NCBI GenBank assembly: GCA_039587215.1
Contig: JBDHIW010000093.1
Location: forward strand, 1-9,204
Direction of reading: 5' to 3'
Length of the DNA: 9,204 nucleotides
Source: CAMYLY01 sp039587215
GTDB taxonomy: Bacteria; Gemmatimonadota; Gemmatimonadetes; Gemmatimonadales; GWC2-71-9
This document shows, one piece after another, positions 8,711-9,204 of the stretch (its first letter is position 1; each line of letters opens with the position of its first letter). Both the position numbers and the translations under genes were made by a program. The notes under the pieces were generated by a model. That model searched no databases, was not told the DNA's origin, and saw only the letters and a list, made by a program, of their open reading frames with translations.

Positions 8711-9122
8711 GGCGCCGGGGCTCACCGAGTCGGAGCTGGGCGGGCAGGCGTCCCGGGTGTGGGACGCGCTCGCGCCGGGGTCGGTGGTCTGGCTCGAGGG
8801 GGATTTGGGCTCGGGGAAAACGACGTTCGTGCGCTACCTCGTTCAAGCGGCGGGCGGCGATCGTGCGACGAGCCCCACGTTTGCGCTGGTGCACGAGTAC
8901 GAGACGCCGCATGGGCTCGTGGTGCACGTCGACTGCTATCGCCTCCGCGAACCCGACGAGGCGATCGACCTCGACTTTCCGGATCTTGCCGACCGCGCGC
9001 GCGCACTGCTCATCGAGTGGCCGGAACGAGCCGGACGGCACGCGCCTCGGGCGGACCTTCTGGTGCGGTTCGCTTACGGGGCCGACGCGACCCGGCGCCA
9101 TGTGGAGGTCGGCGCACCGTGA
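8703..9122 (+). CDS. tsaE: tRNA threonylcarbamoyladenosine biosynthesis ATPase TsaE
   Basis: TsaE is the small ATPase that works with TsaB and TsaD to place threonylcarbamoyl on A37 of tRNAs reading ANN codons (t6A). The GTG at 8703 gives 139 residues, close to the usual length of about 150. Walker A is GDLGSGKTT (33-41, K39). The family signatures TSPTF (56-60), HVDCYRL (75-81, D77) and IEWPER (104-109) are all present. The same frame is open further upstream to an ATG at 8565, but that extension lies inside uvrB and encodes an arginine/serine-rich sequence typical of a shadow frame, so the shorter start is preferred. The eight-base overlap with uvrB and the GTGA overlap with tsaB suggest coupled translation. 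Placement next to tsaB supports the assignment. Confidence 0.94.
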   Translation: MPEAPGLTESELGGQASRVWDALAPGSVVWLEGDLGSGKTTFVRYLVQAAGGDRATSPTFALVHEYETPHGLVVHVDCYRLREPDEAIDLDFPDLADRARALLIEWPERAGRHAPRADLLVRFAYGADATRRHVEVGAP

Positions 9123-9204
9123 CGCTCTGGTTGGCGATCGATGCCGCGAGCGATGTCGGCGTGGTCGGGCTCGGGGAGCTCGGGCGTCCGATCGAGGTCG
9201 AAGT
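9119..9204 (+). CDS. tsaB: tRNA threonylcarbamoyladenosine biosynthesis protein TsaB, N-terminal start (3' end outside window)
   Basis: Only 28 codons are visible. The GTG at 9119 overlaps the tsaE TGA by four bases. The translation begins TLWLAIDAASDVGVVGL, matching the first beta strands of TsaB and its ASKHA relatives (LAIDTS-like opening). TsaB is the inactive partner that holds TsaD and TsaE in the t6A complex. The adjacent tsaE makes TsaB likelier than TsaD, which shares this fold, but the visible part alone cannot exclude TsaD. Confidence 0.75.
   Translation, partial: MTLWLAIDAASDVGVVGLGELGRPIEVE

Overview
The window is a dense, single-strand stretch of housekeeping genes from a high-G+C bacterium (roughly two thirds G+C by eye). 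All seven genes read rightward: nadD (3' part only), secA, radC, a Rel/SpoT-type (p)ppGpp gene, uvrB, tsaE and tsaB (first 28 codons only). The SecA sequence is of the long, insertion-bearing type familiar from Bacteroidetes and relatives, for example its segments starting KNKRLMKLL, FFLSLEDDLMRLFGS and GLEEGEV-like GAEEGEV. Together with the G+C content, this suggests a member of the FCB side of the tree such as Gemmatimonadota. That placement is an inference from remembered family features and was not tested.

Layout: bases 2-463 hold the end of nadD, whose stop overlaps the secA start. secA occupies one continuous reading frame from 457 to 3723, but a TAG at 2542-2544 interrupts it. The conserved protein resumes immediately after the TAG in the same frame and runs to an intact C-terminal zinc-binding tail. 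An 84-base gap (3724-3807) follows, the only real intergenic space. Then come radC (3808-4494), rel (4491-6674), uvrB (6692-8710), tsaE (8703-9122) and the start of tsaB (9119 to the window edge). Except for the secA-radC gap and a 17-base gap before uvrB, neighbours overlap by 4 to 8 bases, so the set looks like one operon, or two operons split after secA.

The genes cover NAD synthesis, protein export, a RadC/JAB-domain protein, the stringent-response alarmone, nucleotide excision repair and the start of the t6A tRNA-modification genes. These are core functions, not an accessory or defence island. I see no mobile element, CRISPR array, RNA gene or phage gene. The one notable anomaly is the in-frame stop in secA, an otherwise essential gene. 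It lies inside a lineage-variable insertion that also carries four cysteines, two on each side of the stop.
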